Under the pieces are notes generated by a model that did not search any database, was not told where the DNA came from, and saw only the letters and a program-made list of their open reading frames with translations. Positions 61,719 to 64,000 of a stretch of DNA of 64,000 nt are shown one piece after another. A program made the position numbers and the translations under genes. This DNA comes from UBA7672 sp044224605. GTDB taxonomy: Bacteria > Pseudomonadota > Alphaproteobacteria > Caulobacterales > Hyphomonadaceae. Position 1 is the stretch's first letter, and every line of letters starts with the position of its first letter. Location of the stretch: positions 1 to 64,000 of the forward strand of contig JBGAKC010000008.1 in assembly GCA_044224605.1 (NCBI GenBank). The letters are read 5' to 3'.

Positions 61719-62087
61719 TTGGCCCGTATCGCCGGCGTAAACCTTCCGACCGCCAAGCGCGTCGAAGTCGCCCTGACCTACATTCACGGCATTGGCCCGG
61801 CCAAAGCCAAGGAAATCACCGGGAAGCTCGGCATCGAGGCCGCCCGCCGCGTGAACCAACTGACTGACGCTGAAGTCCTCAAGATCCGGGAAACGATCGA
61901 CGCCGACTACCTGGTCGAGGGTGACCTCCGCCGCGAAGTCGCGATGAACATCAAGCGCCTGATGGACCTCGGTTGCTACCGCGGCCTCCGTCACCGCAAG
62001 GGCCTGCCGGTCCGCGGCCAGCGCACTCACACCAACGCCCGCACGCGCAAAGGCCCTGCTAAGGCCATCGCCGGCAAGAAGAAGTAG
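61719..62087 (+). CDS. rpsM: 30S ribosomal protein S13
   Basis: A 122-residue S13. The start is a TTG (61719): it gives the family N-terminus (M)ARIAGVNLPTAKRVEVALT and has GGAGAGG ahead. Upstream in-frame ATGs at 61596-61605 and the frame opening at 61581 would add 38-46 residues without homology and overlap the promoter. GLRHRKGLPVRGQRTHTNAR is the C-terminal signature. Confidence 0.95.
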   Translation: MARIAGVNLPTAKRVEVALTYIHGIGPAKAKEITGKLGIEAARRVNQLTDAEVLKIRETIDADYLVEGDLRREVAMNIKRLMDLGCYRGLRHRKGLPVRGQRTHTNARTRKGPAKAIAGKKK

Positions 62088-62095
62088 GATAGAAC

Positions 62096-62506
62096 ATGGC
62101 TCGCGAAGCGACTGCTGCAGCTGGCGACAAAGGCCGGGTCAAGAAACGGGAACGCAAGAACATCGCGTCGGGCGTCGCCCACGTGAACGCGTCCTTCAAC
62201 AACACGATCATCACGATCACCGACGCGCAGGGCAACACGATCTCCTGGTCGTCGGCTGGTTCGATGGGCTTCAAGGGCTCGCGCAAATCGACCCCGTACG
62301 CTGCGCAGGTCGCCGCTGAAGACGCCGGCAAGAAAGCGCAAGAGCACGGCGTGAAGACGCTCGAAGTGCTCGTCCACGGTCCGGGTTCGGGCCGCGAGTC
62401 GGCGCTGCGCGCCCTGCAAGCCGTCGGCTTTACCGTCACGACCATCCACGACACGACATCCGTACCCCACAACGGCTGCCGCCCGCCGAAACGCCGCCGC
62501 GTCTAA
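62096..62506 (+). CDS. rpsK: 30S ribosomal protein S11
   Basis: A 136-residue S11 of the platform: ASGVAHVNASFNNTIITITD, WSSAGSMGFKGSRKSTPYAA, and VPHNGCRPPKRRRV at the end. It is 8 nt after rpsM. Confidence 0.97.
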   Translation: MAREATAAAGDKGRVKKRERKNIASGVAHVNASFNNTIITITDAQGNTISWSSAGSMGFKGSRKSTPYAAQVAAEDAGKKAQEHGVKTLEVLVHGPGSGRESALRALQAVGFTVTTIHDTTSVPHNGCRPPKRRRV

Positions 62507-62550
62507 CGCGCGCTTCTGTTTCGGTCAGGATCTACTGAGAGGCTAAACCC

Positions 62551-63591
62551 ATGGCGCAACCCGCCGGTTCGGTGAACGACAAAAACTGGAAAGACCTGAT
62601 CCGTCCCAACCGCCCGGTTGTGGAACATGATCGGGACGCGCAGCGCAAAGCGAAGCTCGTGATCGAGCCGCTCGAGCGCGGCTTCGGTACGACCCTCGGC
62701 AACGCGCTTCGCCGCGTTCTTCTGTCCTCGCTCCAGGGCGCGGCCATCACCGGCGTTCAGATTGACGGCGTGGTGCACGAGTTCTCGTCTATCCCAGGCG
62801 TCCGGGAAGACGTCACGGACATCGTCCTCAACCTCAAGCGCGTCGCGATCCGCATGGTGTCGGATACGCCGAAACGCATGACGCTGAAGGCTTCCGGCGG
62901 CGGTCCGGTCCGCGCCGGCCAGATCGAGACGTCCTCGGACATCGAGATCCTGAACCCCGACCACATCATCTGCCACCTGGACGAAGGTTCGGAAGTGCGG
63001 ATGGAATTCACGATCGCGACCGGCAAGGGCTATGTCCCGGCCGACCGGAACCGTCCGGACGACGCCCCGCTCGGCTACATCCCGATCGACTCGATCTTCT
63101 CACCGGTCGAGCGCGTTGGCGTGTTCGTCGAAGACACCCGCGCTGGCCAGGTGCTGGATTACGACAAGCTGACGCTGGAAGTGCAGACTGACGGTTCGGT
63201 CACGCCGGAGAACGCCGTGGCCTACGCCGCGCGTATCCTGCAGGACCAGCTGCAACTCCTCATCACCTTCGACGAACCGGTCGCCGCTTCGGCCGCCGAC
63301 GACGAGCCGGACCTGGGCTTCAACCCGGTGCTGCTCAAGAAGGTCGACGAGCTCGAGCTCTCGGTGCGTTCGGCCAACTGCCTGCGCAACGACAATATCG
63401 TCTACATCGGCGACCTCATCCAGAAGTCGGAAGCGGAAATGCTCCGTACCCCGAACTTCGGCCGCAAGTCGCTCAACGAGATCAAGGAAGTGCTCGCCTC
63501 GATGGGTCTCCACCTCGGCATGGACGTTCCGTCCTGGCCGCCGGAGAACATCGAAGAGCTCGCCAAGAAGTACGAAGACCACAACGGATAA
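62551..63591 (+). CDS. rpoA: DNA-directed RNA polymerase alpha subunit
   Basis: A 346-residue alpha subunit. The N-terminal dimer domain carries EPLERGFGTTLGNALRRVLL; the C-terminal domain (LELSVRSANCLRNDNIVYIG, then RTPNFGRKSLNEIKEVL) binds UP elements and activators. A slightly extended acidic linker is present. Full length for Alphaproteobacteria. Confidence 0.97.
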   Translation: MAQPAGSVNDKNWKDLIRPNRPVVEHDRDAQRKAKLVIEPLERGFGTTLGNALRRVLLSSLQGAAITGVQIDGVVHEFSSIPGVREDVTDIVLNLKRVAIRMVSDTPKRMTLKASGGGPVRAGQIETSSDIEILNPDHIICHLDEGSEVRMEFTIATGKGYVPADRNRPDDAPLGYIPIDSIFSPVERVGVFVEDTRAGQVLDYDKLTLEVQTDGSVTPENAVAYAARILQDQLQLLITFDEPVAASAADDEPDLGFNPVLLKKVDELELSVRSANCLRNDNIVYIGDLIQKSEAEMLRTPNFGRKSLNEIKEVLASMGLHLGMDVPSWPPENIEELAKKYEDHNG

Positions 63592-63621
63592 GGAGCGGCC
63601 CGAGAAGGGCCGGCTAGTACA

Positions 63622-64000
63622 ATGCGCCACGGTTTTGCGCTCCGCAAACTCAACCGCACGAACGCCCACCGCAAGGCGCTGTTCGCCAACATGGCTGGCG
63701 CGCTGATCCGCCACGAGCAGATCACGACCACGCTGCCGAAGGCGAAGGAACTCAAGTCCGTCGTCGACAAGCTGGTGACGCTTGGCAAGAAGGGCGGCCT
63801 TTCGAACCGCCGTCTGGCCGCCGCCCAGCTCAAGGAAGACGATGTCGTCGTGAAGCTCTTCGACACGCTGGCCACGCGCTACAAGACCCGCGCTGGCGGC
63901 TACACGCGCGTCCTGAAGGCCGGCTTCCGTCATGGCGACAACGCTCCGATGGCGATCATCGAGCTGGTCGACCGCGACGTCGATGCCAAGGGCGCTGACG
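63622..64000 (+). CDS. rplQ: 50S ribosomal protein L17, 3' end outside window
   Basis: 126 residues are visible from ATG 63622 (MRHGFALRKLNRTNAHRKAL, then NMAGALIRHEQITTTLPKAK and YTRVLKAGFRHGDNAPMAII), and the frame is still open at the window edge. It is the last gene of the alpha series and lies 30 nt after rpoA. Confidence 0.95.
   Translation, partial: MRHGFALRKLNRTNAHRKALFANMAGALIRHEQITTTLPKAKELKSVVDKLVTLGKKGGLSNRRLAAAQLKEDDVVVKLFDTLATRYKTRAGGYTRVLKAGFRHGDNAPMAIIELVDRDVDAKGAD

Overview
The window is high-GC alphaproteobacterial chromosome. Gene content and order (surE-pcm-NlpD/DipM-like lipoprotein, nagZ-scpA-scpB-tatABC-serS, erpA divergent from a dgt-like gene) and protein style best fit the Caulobacterales/Hyphomonadaceae side of the class. 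This placement is inferred from reading; no database search was run. Both edges cut a gene: a DUF2855 protein at the left and rplQ at the right. I see no tRNA or rRNA genes, CRISPR arrays, transposases or prophage genes.

Region 1 (1-12.6 kb) is a loose set of mostly single-gene units on both strands: DUF2855, a secreted redoxin/cytochrome-c/copper-monooxygenase protein with a perfect FNR/FixK-type palindrome upstream, DUF3137, UPF0114, exonuclease III, an orphan ExbD, an M20-fold Tat-exported protein with altered metal ligands, a PhyH-type dioxygenase, a membrane protein, a nitroreductase, three small or low-complexity envelope proteins (one a 57-residue membrane peptide) and the Fe-S carrier ErpA.

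Region 2 (12.7-28.6 kb) is a housekeeping run on the + strand: PH-domain protein, dGTPase-like, SPOR protein, NagZ, ScpA/ScpB (condensin partners), TatABC, SerS, two poorly characterised genes (one ending at a possibly premature TAG), HdeD-like membrane protein, SurE, Pcm, a LysM/LytM lipoprotein, YajC and SecD. Two partners often found in such clusters are absent: argS (between dgt and the SPOR gene) and secF (after secD).

Region 3 (28.7-64 kb) holds secE-nusG-rplKA, rplJL-rpoBC, rpsL-rpsG-fusA-tuf and the long S10-spc-alpha series (rpsJ to rplQ, including secY and adk). The run is interrupted in three places by non-ribosomal genes: a PncC/CinA-like gene, a TIR-TolB-TPR protein and a GFA-family protein between rplA and rplJ; an alpha/beta hydrolase between rpoC and rpsL; and a DUF2945 gene plus a small dimeric-barrel protein between tuf and rpsJ. 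After each interruption the ribosomal genes restart from a sigma70-like promoter I can read (before rplJ, rpsL, rpsJ), and further ones precede rpsM and yajC. Strong hairpin terminators close rplKA, rpoBC and fusA-tuf.

Most of the window is core machinery for translation, transcription and protein export (Sec and Tat). The best candidate for something less described is the PncC-like/TIR-TPR pair inside the split ribosomal cluster: TIR domains can consume NAD+, and PncC enzymes act in pyridine-nucleotide salvage. A functional link is inference only.
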